Source: Carex sylvatica (taxonomy: Eukaryota > Streptophyta > Magnoliopsida > Poales > Cyperaceae). From it: DNA of 64,000 nucleotides. Positions 1 to 11,412 of this stretch are shown one piece after another; position 1 is the first letter of the stretch; the number at the start of each line of letters is the position of its first letter. The DNA lies in assembly GCA_964058845.1 (NCBI GenBank), contig CAXKVR010000671.1:1-64000 (forward strand), in the 5' to 3' direction. Below the pieces are notes generated by a model. It made no database searches. It was given only the letters and a program-made list of their open reading frames with translations, and had not been told where the DNA came from. The position numbers and the translations under genes are program-made.

Positions 1-27
1 GCAATTGTTGAGAATGAGTTGAGAGCG

Positions 28-437
28 AAGCTAGGCTGTGATGTGTTCACAGAGAGAGTTTGGTGAGCACATTTTTATAAGTATATTAGATTGATATTAA
101 ATACTGAATTCAAACTGTTGAAATTTATGTACTTCATGAATAATGCATATATATGCAAAATTTTGAAAGTTTTGATACTTTTTGCTATAAGATCAAGCGG
201 TTAAAGAAATAATAAAAATTAAATATATAAAACAATCTATAAATTAACTTATAAAATGTTCATTTCTTTGACCGGTGTAACAAATAAACTCAAAACTTTT
301 AAAATTTTGCATGTACATGCATCACTCATGAAATACATGGATTTTAACAGTTTAGATTTGATGTTTGAAGTCGATCCGATGAACTTTTGGAGTTGTGCTC
401 ACCAAACTCTCTTAGTAAACACATCACACCTTAGCTT
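28..437. mobile_element. Foldback MITE F1 (410 bp)
   Basis: The two halves are inverted copies of each other: the left end runs AAGCTAGGCTGTGATGTG and the right end reads its complement with few mismatches. The inner arms contain matching runs around a TCAAGCGGTTAAAGAAAT-like motif. No coding capacity is seen. A close relative lies at 62805-63203. It probably sits in intron 1 of the FT-like gene. Confidence 0.7.
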
Positions 438-810
438 TACTCAATAAGTTGACTCTTCTACTAACTTGTAACATGTTTTTTTTCTTCCCTTTCTTTGCAT
501 TACAACAAAAAAAAAGTATGTTTTGATTTTAATACTTATATTATATTATTTGAGTGAATTATACGTATAACTAATGTTTTAGGGTACGTTTGGATTGAGA
601 GCTCGAATAGTTAGAACAACGAAATTTGAGAATAATAAATGAAAATAGAGAAAAAATAGTGATTTTTAGATTAGTGTGAAAATAGTGCTATTCGGATTAG
701 TAGAAATGTTATTTGAATTGTACATTGAATAGCTGAAACCGATAAATAATAGTGTTAGCAAGATGCTAATTAAGAGGAAATATAGATTAATGTGATGGTT
801 GTAATGCTTC
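438..810. other. Unassigned AT-rich stretch
   Basis: No coding signal and no FT exon 1 recognised. A phrase near 580 (GGGTACGTTTGGATTGAGAG) resembles the end of a transposon but no partner end was found. It is probably intron 1 of the FT-like gene. Confidence 0.4.
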
Positions 811-1256
811 TATTATAATGAGAGTGACTAATATGCTTGCGGTAGTATATGGGCCGAAGTGCTACTGATTCAAATTTAAAATTTTAAAATTCAAAAAGTC
901 AATTTGAACCGTTCATCTTGTTCTCCATATTAATATGTGCTTGGAGACCAAATTTTATATTTTTCTGAATTTTTTTACTATTTATTAAGCCACTTTAAAA
1001 ATCGCTAATCCAACGGTGGCTTCTGATTTTATTGTTTTGTTAAGCCACCGTTGGTTAGCAATTTTTAAAGTGACTTAATAAATAGTAAACAAATTCAGAA
1101 AAATGTAAAATTTTGGTCTCCAAGCACATATTAATATGGAAAACAAGATGAACGGTTCAGATCGACTTTTTGAATTTTAAAATTTCAAATTTGAACCGGT
1201 AGCACTTTGGCTCATATGCTACCGAAAACATGTTAGTCAGTCTCCTATTATAATAT
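811..1256. mobile_element. Foldback MITE F2 (~445 bp)
   Basis: A near-complete hairpin. The ends TATTATAATGAGAGTGACTA and the complement of TAGTCAGTCTCCTATTATAA match. The arms carry the shared core (GTTCATCTTGTTCTCCATAT, then TGCTTGGAGACCAAATTT, then ACTATTTATTAAG) and meet at a central repeat around AACGGTGGCTT / AAGCCACCGTT. It is the best full-length example of the foldback family spread through this window. Confidence 0.8.
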
Positions 1257-1467
1257 ATTATTTTAGAAAATTATTTTGACATTTTTTTTTTTACCATTTT
1301 CTTCTTCTATTTTTAGTACAAAATAATTTTCTGTCAAAAAAGAAAGAAAAAGAAACCGATCGATTTCAAATCATTATTTGAAAATATCTTGTGCAGTACT
1401 AATTTGCTCACCTAGCTACAAGTGCATGGTGTACTTTCCTTACACTTTTTTCTTTTACTTTTGAAAG

Positions 1468-1811
1468 GTATTGGTGGATCCAGATGCACCTAGTCCAAGT
1501 AACCCATATCTAAGGGAGTACTTCCATTGGTGAGCTCAATATATAATCTCATTTCTTACTTTCGTTGAATTTACTGACACTGACAACAATATTAGCGCAC
1601 TTGCTAGCATCATGTATAGAATTAATTTCGGAGATTGATATGATGTTGGTCTTTATATATACAGGCATGCGTGTGGGTGTATCATTTTGTATATTACATT
1701 AAATGTGAAATAAATGATGTTGAACAATGCACACAACAATACTGTTTCATGTATTGGAAAATATTTAGCTCGTTTTCGTTTGGTTACTTTGTATATAGAC
1801 ACATTAAGGGG

Positions 1812-1857
<46 letters not shown>

Positions 1858-2433
1858 CCATAGACATATATAATTATTTTAATTTTTTTTTTTAATCTTT
1901 TATCATAGGATGGTGACTGACATCCCTGGAAGCACAGATGTCTCCTATGGTATGCCAATTTTTTTTCATCATTTTGCATTTATAAAATTCTATTATTTTA
2001 TCATTTTATATACACACACACTATTAAAACTTCCAAAAGTAATCTACCACTCAAAAAATAATAATGACATGTTGATCATTCATTATTAGATGTTTCATTG
2101 CACCAATATAACACTTCATAATACCCAAATAATTACATCTTCAAGAGGATTTATGGGTGCTTTTATTTACTAATTAAATGTGACTACTAATTATAAAATC
2201 CAGGACAAGAGGTGATATTCTATGAGAGGCCGGAACCAAGATTCGGAATCCATCGCATGGTTTTCGTGTTGTACCGTCAGCTCGGTCGGGCAACAGTATT
2301 CCCGCCTCACATGCGCCAAAACTTCAACTGCCGGCGTTTTGCACAGCAGTATCACCTTGATATTGTTGCCGCCATGTACTTCAATTGCCAGAGGGAGGCT
2401 GGATCCGGTGGCAGATTGAGGCCCGACAATTAG
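1468..2433 (+). CDS. FT-like: FT-like PEBP protein, exons 2-4 (5' part missing)
   Basis: Phosphatidylethanolamine-binding protein of the FLOWERING LOCUS T group, a mobile flowering regulator that acts with FD bZIP and 14-3-3 proteins. Exons: 1468-1529 (62 nt), 1909-1949 (41 nt) and 2204-2433 (230 nt), ending at TAG. The 62- and 41-nt exon sizes and the GT-AG borders are typical of FT genes. The joined reading frame contains [17 protein letters not shown] and GIHRMVF; the Tyr in LREYFHW is the FT-type residue (His in TFL1). The tail QREAGSGGR is also FT-like. The external loop reads [15 protein letters not shown], while florigens have YAPGWRQNF: the Gly and Trp positions are His and Met, and the Gln stays. 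Exon 1 (about 200 nt) was not found in 1-1467 and presumably lies upstream, intron 1 being enlarged by foldbacks F1 and F2. Function as activator or repressor cannot be decided here. Confidence 0.9.
1813..1856. repeat. (GA)n microsatellite
   Basis: About 20 GA units within the intron between exons 2 and 3 of the FT-like gene. Reading frames through it are artefacts. Confidence 0.95.
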
Positions 2434-3354
2434 ACGCTTAATTAATTGGCTATAACTGCATAAGCACAGTCTATGCTTATCTATGCTTAATTAATGCTGA
2501 TTGTACACCTAAAAGTCAGAGGATTTGTTGGCCAGAACTTCAAGATTCTCTGATTCTATTGCCACAGATTTCTTCTGCTTTAGGGGTAAGTTGAAAAACG
2601 TAGTGATATCTGCCTTTACTCTCTCTCAAGTAGATATTTATCCACCCCATGAATTAGTAAACCAGTTAACTTGCATGGTTGCTGCTAGTGGTCTTTATTT
2701 GCTTATGCTTTTTGTATTAAATTATTTCCCAGTTTTTATTTCTCATTTTATAATTAGCAATTCTCATAGGGCTATATTTGTATATTTGTAAATTCAGTAT
2801 CTTTCATTATATTGTATTTGTATTTGTGCTTTATATGAATTCTGGGCTACAATATTATTTTTCTCTTTTCCTTAAAATTGTCTCGTCTCCTTTTTCTTTC
2901 GCTAAAAAATTAACAGCTCGTAACAAATGGGGTGGAAAGGTGAAGCATTGATGTCCTAACGTTAAAATTAGTTTTCTCTGTTTCTTTTTTTTATTGTTTT
3001 GATAAGTACGTAACACCAAAATTATTCCAACAAGTTGTGTAGAACTTTTAATTCTCATTCAAGTCCCTATCCTAAGAGTAATCTGGTTCATTACTCCATT
3101 GTCAAGTAGCCATTTTTTCTTTATTGTTTTCCTTGTATAACCTTCTATGTTTAAATAATTAACAATGTATGCTCCATGCCCATCTATTAATAATTAGTGT
3201 TGGAGAGATTATGAATGCTTTCTGTACGTAACAGTAAGTCAAGACACAAAACATCCAGACATGCTCTCCATCAATTACTATAAACAGATCAGGTATCAAG
3301 CTTTACATAGTAATTCAAACCTAAAAGGTCATACAAGAAAAACAATAAAGAAAA
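2434..3354 (+). promoter_or_regulatory. FT-like 3' flank and dioxygenase promoter
   Basis: Between the FT-like stop codon and the dioxygenase start. A TATA-like CTATAAAC lies near 3278, about 75 bp before the ATG at 3355, a normal spacing for a short plant 5'UTR. No other gene is evident; short open frames here lack family features. Confidence 0.5.
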
Positions 3355-6300
3355 ATGGCTTCTACTCTGGAAGAAAAACTCCCCAGTGTTGAATTTGTTC
3401 AAGTTGAGAGTGTTCAAGCTCTTGCATCCAACTTTGGGGCCTCGTATTATGAGGTACCGGATCGGTACATCAGACCTGAGGTTGAGGCCGATACGGTTAT
3501 TGAAAAAGGCTCCTTCGAGCTGCCAGTCATCGACTTTGCCAAGCTGCGGGACCCTCAGTTCAGTCAGGCAGAGATTGCAAAGCTCGGCTGTGCATGTGGA
3601 GATTGGGGCTTCTTCCAGGTTGGTATTTTTATCAATTGTGTGTGTGGATCTATGCATGGTTCTATATATCTAGCTGAGAAGCATATTTTTTAGGATCATT
3701 AATCGAATTCGTTTCTTTTTCTTTTTGATAAAAGTGATAAAAAAGATGAAGGACTTTTATTTTGTTTTTATTCTTTTTTTTGGTTTTGAATTTGTTTTGG
3801 AAAGTCTCAAACAACAAGCACATGCCGCACTACATTTTATAAAGAGAAGCCCCAAAAAGCTGGTATACCAACATGTGGTTACGCAAGTCAAACAAGCAAA
3901 TTGATCTCGATCTTATCTTTGTTTGCATCCATTTTGATTGAAACAAGAAACTAATGGACAACTTTTCATGTATTAATTAGCTAGGTTATACATTAACTGA
4001 AGGGCAGAATTAGCTAACTTTTCATGTGAGTTTTGCTCATTTCAATGTAATGCTTAAGAAAATTGAGCTCTTACAATGGACCATATTACTCTTAGGATAA
4101 GGATTTAGATGAGAACTAATTACAAGTCAACTTGTTGAAATGATTATTGGCGTTAGGTACTTTTATTGTGGGGGAATTTCATGTATACTCCCCAACAACT
4201 TGGAAATTACTTATTTCTCCTTCTAAAATTTATAATATAATATTTACCCTTTTATACCTCAAAAACTCATAAATTTACCCATTTTATTGTCTTTTCTATC
4301 GAAACAAAAACTCACAAATTTACCCATTTTATTGTCTTTTCTATCGAAATGCATTTGAAATTTATAAGTACCCATTTATTCTTTATTAAAAAAAAACTAG
4401 TAGCATGTTTTTAAAAAAAGGCCAGTCTTCTAATTAGTCGATAGGGCAAATGTATCATTTCTCTATTTCTGACCCTCACACAAACATATACCTAAATGTC
4501 AATGTGTAAGCGTCAAAAGTAGAGAAATGACCAATTTGTCCTCAGAAACCATCCAATTAGAACTCATATTTTTCTATACATACTATATATATTTTTTTAA
4601 TGAAGCTTAAAATGGGTACTTCAATTTAAAACGAGATTTAATGGAGAAGATATAAAAATGAGCAATTTTGTGAGTTTTTGAAGTTTAGAAGGGTAAATGT
4701 GATATTATAAAATTTAGAGGAAAATTAATTTCCATGTTTTTGAGAAGTATACATGAAATTCCTCCTTTTATTAAATTAAAAAAAATTATAATTAGGCCTA
4801 TTAGAATTCCAATTCTTCCCCATTTATCCACATAGCAATTATACAAATTAACTGGTTTACTAAATGCAGCTCATAAATCATGGAGTGGATAAAGATCTAC
4901 TTGAGAGAGTCAAGGCAGATATCACTGCTTTTTTCAACTTGCCTCTCGAGGAAAAGGGGGCTGTGGCCATAGCAAACAACGGCATTGATGGCTTCGGCCA
5001 TCACTTCGTTGTATCCAATGAGCAGAAATTAGACTGGGCTGATATGTTGTACTTGACCACCCAACCTGTCAGAGAGAGAAACTTACGGTTCTGGCCAACC
5101 AATCCTCCTACATTTAGGTAACTATATATTTATCACATTTATTGACCCCTCTGAATTTCAAAGATATAGTTAGAGTGAGACATCTTCACAGAAAATTTAC
5201 TTTTGGAAGAATTTAACATGCCTACATAATTATCTGGAATTTGATTAAAATTGATGTAGGGACACATTCGACGAGTACTCGCTTATGCTCAACAAAGTGA
5301 CCCGCGAACTATTAGTGGCCATGTCAAAAGATCTAGGGATTGAATCAGATGTGCTGTTTAATTTGTTCAAGGGACAACCACAAAGTATGAGGATGAACTA
5401 CTATCCGCCATGCCCACAACCTGAGAAGGCTCTGGGTCTCTCCGCACACACCGACGGAGTAGGTTTAACTCTGTTGCTAAATGTAAATGATGTCCAAGGA
5501 CTGCAAATAAGAAAGAATAATATGTGGTTCGGTGTCGAAGCCCTCCCGGGAGCATTTGTCGTCAACATTGGTAATGTTCTTGAGGTACGATAAAGATTGC
5601 GTAAATTAAGGCATACAGTGTACACCTTGCAAAATCTTAAAGACATTGAACTGATGATATCTTCAAACTATTTGGTGTTACTTCCTCTGCTTGAGGGGGT
5701 ACTATACTGAATTCGTATCCTCTCCGGTATTGTAGAGGATCACCCTCACCTTACGGTTTGAGATTAATTCTCTCGGGTCGCAATAGGGGCAGTATTTTTG
5801 TGCTTTGAGATTTGTCCCAAGTTAAAAAGAGCGATTCAGATCTAGTAATTGCAAAAGATTCCCTTATCAGGTATTGGAGAAGATGAGAATTCTACTATAC
5901 TATCTCTTTTAGGGACCAATGTGTTGACCTACAAGTTGCTAATTTACATTATCCTAAATTCGACCCAGTTCTTTAGACTAGTACTGGACGAGTCCAGTGA
6001 GTAATGCTGACACCTACAAATATATATATTTTTTTTGAGTAAAAATATGGGTTTAGCCCGTATGTCATTTATGATGTTGACACTTAAAAATATGTATATG
6101 TTTTCTTGAATAGATAGCTAGCAACGGGAAGTACCGAAGCATAGAGCATCGGGCGGTGGTAAATACCACCAAGGAACGCATCTCCATAGCGAACTTCCAA
6201 AGCCAATGCTACTTGGAAACTGTGGGACCACTTCCTGAGGTTGTCAGAGGAGGCAAGGAGAATTACAAGTCACTCCCCTACGTAGAATACTTCAAAGGAT

Positions 6301-6356
6301 ATTTTTCTGCAAAACTGGAGGGGAGGAATTACATGGAAAGCCTGAAGATAAACTAA
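3355..6356 (+). CDS. 2-oxoglutarate/Fe(II)-dependent dioxygenase (SRG1/codeine demethylase-like)
   Basis: Soluble plant dioxygenase of the DOXC class that couples 2-oxoglutarate decarboxylation to substrate oxidation. Four exons with GT-AG introns: 3355-3618, 4870-5117, 5260-5584 and 6114-6356. They join in frame to 1080 nt, 359 aa, the usual length for the family. The N-terminal DIOX_N part is residues ~50-160 (LPVIDFAKL, GDWGFFQLINHG). The catalytic core follows: NYYPPCPQP near 217, iron ligands His234 and Asp236 in SAHTDGVGLTLLL, and His291 in SIEHRAVV. The 2-oxoglutarate-binding Arg301-x-Ser303 is in ERISIANF. All key residues are present, so the gene looks functional. The pattern resembles SRG1, norcoclaurine synthase-like and codeine O-demethylase-like proteins, a large group of mixed substrates, so no substrate is proposed. 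Intron 1 carries a 597-bp MITE. A decayed paralogue piece lies at 11050-11163. Confidence 0.93.
4168..4764. mobile_element. MITE in dioxygenase intron 1 (8-bp TSD)
   Basis: Terminal inverted repeats: the left end GTGGGGGAATTTCATGTATAC matches the complement of the right end, GTATACATGAAATTCCTC. It is flanked by an exact 8-bp duplication CTTTTATT at 4160-4167 and 4765-4772. An 8-bp duplication suggests the hAT superfamily. No coding capacity. Confidence 0.8.
4260..4349. repeat. 45-bp tandem duplication inside the MITE
   Basis: Two adjacent copies of a 45-bp unit beginning CAAAAACTCATAAATTTACC, nearly identical (one change seen). It lies within the intron 1 MITE. Confidence 0.9.
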
Positions 6357-8229
6357 CTTATTTATGAAAAGTATATATCTTTCAAATTTGCAATATGGAG
6401 AGGATGAAGCAGTACTATTAGCCATTTAGTTCCTATGGTACTCGAGAAAAGACCTGATCCAGATCTGCTTTGAAGGTCATTGTTTAAACATTTAAAGCTT
6501 TAATTAATTCTAGACGCAAGTTCTGTTAATTTTTCTTCATTTCGTCATTACTTCCTTGAACACTTTGTGTCAAAAGGGTTGAATTAGGTGAACCATGATG
6601 AAGAGTTTCGTCAATGCTTTATATATATATATTTCCACTGTATACTATTGCCACAAGTCATTGCATTTTCATTGAATTGTCGATTTCCGCTCGATCATCC
6701 ATTTTTCTTTCAAGTTGTAAATTTCTTATATTAAACGATCAAAGAAGATACAATGAAGATGGGTAATAACAAGAAAAGAAAGACGAGTGGTTGATTTATT
6801 TTTATTTTTTCAAAAATAGACAGAATTGTCCGTTTCACTGAAACATTTAATTACAATATATCCTAAAAAGAAAAAAAATCTTTAATTGTAGACAACACTT
6901 TGTGACCTAACTGCTGTGCCAAAAAACACAAAATTCTACCTATTCTTTGCCCACTATTTAAAGACCTCTAGTTAACTAATGTTTAACATTTCAAAACTGG
7001 TACCCCTCTCCTACCATCTATATCTAACAATAGTAAACAATAGTCTATTTTGACTATTTCACATTCCTTACCCCAAAAAAAGGAAAAAAAAAGGAAGTTT
7101 TGTGCCCGAAATCAGCTGGCCCTCACTAGTGGTACATGTGTTACATAGGCATCAACCTCTCATCTGGATCTAGGCTCTAAATAGGTATTGCATCCAAATC
7201 ATCTTAATTTCTAGCACCCTGTTTTGACTGATGTAGACAAGCCTTGCACCCTCGGTCTGATTTTCCTCCTTGGATGTAGACCACTATACTGCCTCCTCTA
7301 GAGCTCATTTTGGACATCTAATTTCTGAATTTGTTGAGATACCAACTCTTTTTGCCTTTAGCTTCTATTGCTCATAACACTCAAGATTGATTGAAATTGA
7401 TTTGCATTATTTCTTGTATCTGTTTTATTTACAATCATAGACTTATATAGCGCACATCACAACTTCTAACAAACACATAATTGAATCTGTTTAGTGACTA
7501 ATCAATATTTGACTAGTCAGCATCTACTCTAAGCTAAATCTATTTGCTACCTCTGTTGTATATCAATATCTTAAAATGGACATTGGTCGGAGCGTATTGA
7601 ATTCTGGTCACTAGAATCTTGTGTACACAAAATTTTGCAATTGTAAGATCTCAACTTTTTTTTTTTTACAAAATCAAAATTAGCTTAGAAAAATTAAAAT
7701 TGAAAAAAAAAATCAGTTTTTAAAGTCAGCCTCGATTTTGCAGACTTTTCAGAGTCTGGATAGCTAGATTTTTAAATTAATTATGGGTGATAATTGATAT
7801 AACATAGTCAATCAAAAGTTGAAATTAGAAGGTACAATCAGTTGGTATCGTGTAATTTTATTTTATGATGAGCGAGAAAAATATTTTTACTCACAAAAGA
7901 TATTAAAATTATAATAATAACAAATGTGGCTTTCTTATTTAGTTTTAATATTTTTATATGTTAAGTACAAAAGACTCCACAAAGACAATGAACATATTTG
8001 GATTTAAGTATTTCATTTTATCGAATCAAGAAGTATTTTACAACCTAAAACTATATCCCTCTATAACTCTATTTACAATACAAAAATCTTGTATTTTCTA
8101 TTTTACTCCTGTGAACTATCATTTTGTACATCCAAGTATCGTAACTATTGTCTTTCTAATTACAATACACAATCTTATAACCGGCTTCTGTTAGTGTTTT
8201 AAAAGCCATATTATAGAAATCAGCCGATA
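6357..8229. other. Intergenic, no gene recognised
   Basis: Begins with the dioxygenase 3'UTR. The stretch 7100-7370 is less AT-rich but no protein family could be read on either strand. The rest is AT-rich and unassigned. Confidence 0.4.
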
Positions 8230-8244
8230 AGATCTCAGTTGGCA

Positions 8245-9414
8245 CAAATGTGGGTGGTACACAAAAAAGGAGAAATGAAATCAAGGGAATTATTGTTATT
8301 GGCAATGTTCATTTGCTGGAGAGAAAGATGCTCGAGGATATTCATGGATAAGATCAAAACTGTCGAAGAGTTAATCAGGGAAATACAGGAACAATGGATG
8401 CACTTACACTAAAGGCCTACGATATGAATGGAAGATAGCTCCAGAGTTACTGGTACTGAAATCGGGTTCTGGTAAGCCAGCAGTGAGGATTTCAGGGAAT
8501 GATCGGTCGTTAACAGTGGAGACAGGAATACTGTTGTTTAAAATAGACTTACTGGTACATGTATGACTTATGGCTACACAAAATGGTATGGAAATCATAA
8601 GGCTGTTACGAAAATTTGAGAGAGGGGTACATTAAAGATGTCGCAACAGGTGTGGCATAACAGATATTCAGAGGTGTGGTGAAGAGAAGCATAAAAACTA
8701 AAGGTGGAGGACCAAATCAGTGCATTATACCCATTGACAAGAAGATATGTGCGTATTGTGCAGAAGGAACAAGGAGCACATCGCTGGATTGTACAGAAAA
8801 AATTGCTTTTGAAGTCAAAGGAGATTTTTCTATTAGCCATGTTTATTTGTTGGAGAGAAAGATGCAATCGAATTTTTAGAGATCAATCTCAAAATGTTCA
8901 AGAATTGGTTGATGAAGTTCAAGACCAATGGAGCTATGCACACTGACATAAGAAGAACAGTTGGAGGAGGGTGATACTTGTGAGCGGACTGGTACGGAGG
9001 CGCGGTACCAACAGCCCAGACAAGGGAGTCTACATTACTGCAAGAGTAATAGCGAGGGGCAAAAGAGGAAAAAGGGGCCAAAATCACTCAATAGAGATGT
9101 AACATGCATGACCGAAATGGTGATAATGATGCTGGTAAAGAGATGAAGAAAACACAAAATTCTGGTACACTTACTGCCTCGTACAAAGGATAGAAAAATC
9201 AGGGGCCTTATTGCAAAATTGTTGTTTTTTTGTTTTTCAGTTTTCAGTTTTTTGCTTTTTTCACGGGCACTAGAGCCTTTTGCTTTTTTCTTTGATTCTG
9301 TTTTCATCTAAAACAACTCAAAACTCATGAGTTGAACCTTTTTGTAATTTATCGTTACAAGACTCTTGTAACATTTTAATAAAATCAAATAGAGGCTTGA
9401 CTTCTATTTTTCCT

Positions 9415-9450
<36 letters not shown>
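8245..9450 (+). mobile_element. 5'-truncated LINE with poly(A) and 15-bp TSD
   Basis: L1-type non-LTR retrotransposon fragment. The exact 15-bp duplication AGATCTCAGTTGGCA flanks it at 8230-8244 and 9451-9465, and the insert ends in a run of 36 A (9416-9451, the last A shared with the duplication). Coding remains are two copies of the C-terminal end of ORF2: 8278-8412 (LLAMFICWRERCSRIF, ending in a stop) and about 8704-8946 (LLAMFICWRERCNRIF, ending QWSYAH and a stop). They are about 540 bp apart in one insertion. Upstream reverse transcriptase is absent, as expected for 5' truncation. The long, pure A tail suggests a fairly young insertion. Confidence 0.88.
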
Positions 9451-9453
<3 letters not shown>

Positions 9454-9809
9454 TCTCAGTTGGCAAAGGGAATACTCTTGGGGCATATCTGAAAAGCCAA
9501 GAACATAGCATTTTTCTTTAGTACCAAAAATGTTACCAGTAAAACATCAATTTTCAAGATTTGACTGTCTGTAAATAATTTCTAGGATATAAATGACATA
9601 TCTTACCACAAACGAAATACTAAAATTTGTTCAAGAGAAGCAATTGAACTCTAAAAATATAATCTCATTGCAATATAAGACAAGGCTTCAAATTTCTCCA
9701 GAGCATTATACAATCAAGTGACTGCCAATATAAACATAGGGGTAGTTATTGGTAATTCTCTAGTAAAGCCAACAAAATGCTAACACATCACGAATTTAGC
9801 AAAATAAGG

Positions 9810-9917
9810 GCCATTTTGCTTATTTCACAATTCATACTTTGGAGAGAAATGAGAGCTAGAAATTTGAACGATTCCAACATGAGAGTTCCAGAGTTGACAG
9901 AAGAAGTTATCGACTAG
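9810..9917 (+). pseudogene. LINE ORF2 C-terminal fragment
   Basis: The frame reads FILWREMRARNL followed by VPELTEEVID and a stop. This matches the end of the LINE ORF2s at 8.3, 8.8 and 23.5 kb (WRER, then a basic stretch, then an ELxxEV tail). It is an independent, short LINE remnant with no clear ends. Confidence 0.6.
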
Positions 9918-11049
9918 TTCAAGTTCATGCAAATACCAGCATTTCAGGAGATGTCTTTCTTTACTTAAGAGTTACTGTTTCCATTCTCTGTACCATTTGT
10001 CCGTTTTGTTTTGGTGGTAACCAACTTCAGTAGATGCCTTAACATATTTTTTCATTGTGTAGTTTACTTGATATGTACTTATTGTAAGGTGGTTTAGTCA
10101 AGTTAGGATACACATCTTTAATTTGATTTATATAACTTGGTTTGAGGGGGAAAAAAAACTAATAGCTCATGAAATTTTTACTTTTACAGCCTCCACAAGA
10201 ATAGATCTTCTCCAGTTCTGCAACATAAATAATTTGCAAAATAAAATCATCATCGGCCTTGCCTTGATTTTGGGTTTATGCATTCCGTCGTTCTTTCGAG
10301 AATATTTCATTGAATTTGGTTAGGCTCGGAGAGGGAGGAGGCAGCCAGGCACGCACAAAGGAGATTGATCTGTTGGAAGACTATGCAACATGAGAGATGA
10401 GATAGGCAGGAGAAGAAGCAGAGAGGGAGGATTGAACGGTCTGGATTGTTAATTGTTTTGAGTTCGGTATTGGAGAATGGGGATACGGATTTGAGCAGGA
10501 GTTAGAGAGTGAAGGAACTTTTCTTTTTCCTTTAATTGTAGTTGCTTCATTTCCCTTTATTAATTGCTGATTTGAAAACTGAGAAAATTTGCATTAATTG
10601 AGTCAATCGAAGGGACAGCTGTTGAGAGAGTAAAACTGGTATTAAGGGAAAAAAATCCTCTAAGCGCTCATTATTGCATTTGCTGCGTGTAGAATAGCAC
10701 TCCCCATTTCAAAAACAGTAAAAAAAACATAACTTATTTTAAAAATTCTTGTTACCGTACAAGAAAATGATTATTAGTTCGAAACTATTTTTTTTTTAGT
10801 TCCATTTTTTTTTGTAATAAAAGTGGGTACATACCCATCGATTTCACAGAGCTTATGTACATCAAAAGGAATCAGTAAAGATAATTTGAAGTAAATGTCA
10901 GAACCTAAGGTTTTGCATCAAAAGGATTAATGGGATATAACGAGTTGGCAACTAAAATTGTTCGCAGATTTGAAACTTAGATGATTTTTTTTTATAAATA
11001 TGTAAAGTCAGATGACGTGATTTCATATATTTGCCATAAAACAATAATC
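9918..11049. other. Intergenic, unassigned
   Basis: No family recognised. A G-rich segment at about 10325-10520 is unlike its AT-rich surroundings and could be the leader of a lost gene or a repeat; it has no convincing frame. Confidence 0.35.
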
Positions 11050-11163
11050 AACGATAATTACAGAAGCGCACAGCACCTCGCTATGGTAAAGGCCCCCCAA
11101 GAGCATATCTCCATAGCTACTTTCCATGGCCCATACAACTTGTCTACCTTGGGCCCAGTCTAA
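11050..11163 (+). pseudogene. Dioxygenase last-exon fragment
   Basis: Translates as NDNYRSAQHLAMVKAP then QEHISIATF and LSTLGPV, then a stop. It aligns with exon 4 of the intact gene at 3.36-6.36 kb (NGKYRSIEHRAVVNTT, ERISIANF, LETVGPL). The iron-binding His is kept, but the 2-oxoglutarate-binding Arg is His (HIS in place of RIS) and the frame stops early. It is probably the remnant of a tandem duplicate. Confidence 0.8.
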
Positions 11164-11189
11164 ACTTGTCTACCTACTTCCAAGACTTC

Positions 11190-11412
11190 AAGTTGGAAGT
11201 TATAACAGACGGAAACAAATCTAGTGCGATTCAAATTGGATGAACATACTCTAAAATTTCTGTTTTTTTAAATCCAACTGTTAATTTATTTTGAGATGCA
11301 TGCACAGAAAAACTAGCTGTAAAAAAAATTGAACGGTTAGATTTGGAAAAACAGAAATTTCAGGATATTGTTCATAAAATTCGGATCGCAGCAGATTTTA
11401 TTCCATAACAGA
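11190..11412. mobile_element. Small foldback MITE
   Basis: Inverted halves: ATACTCTAAAATTTCTGTTTTT and AAATCCAACTGTTAATTT on the left match the complement of the right half (AATTGAACGGTTAGATTT, AACAGAAATTTCAGGATAT). Outer ends are less certain. It lies just beyond the dioxygenase fragment. Confidence 0.6.

Noticed and set aside
1653..1979. Minus-strand open frame with a Ser-Leu repeat
   Set aside because: Produced by the (GA)n microsatellite and overlapping FT-like exon 3 on the other strand.
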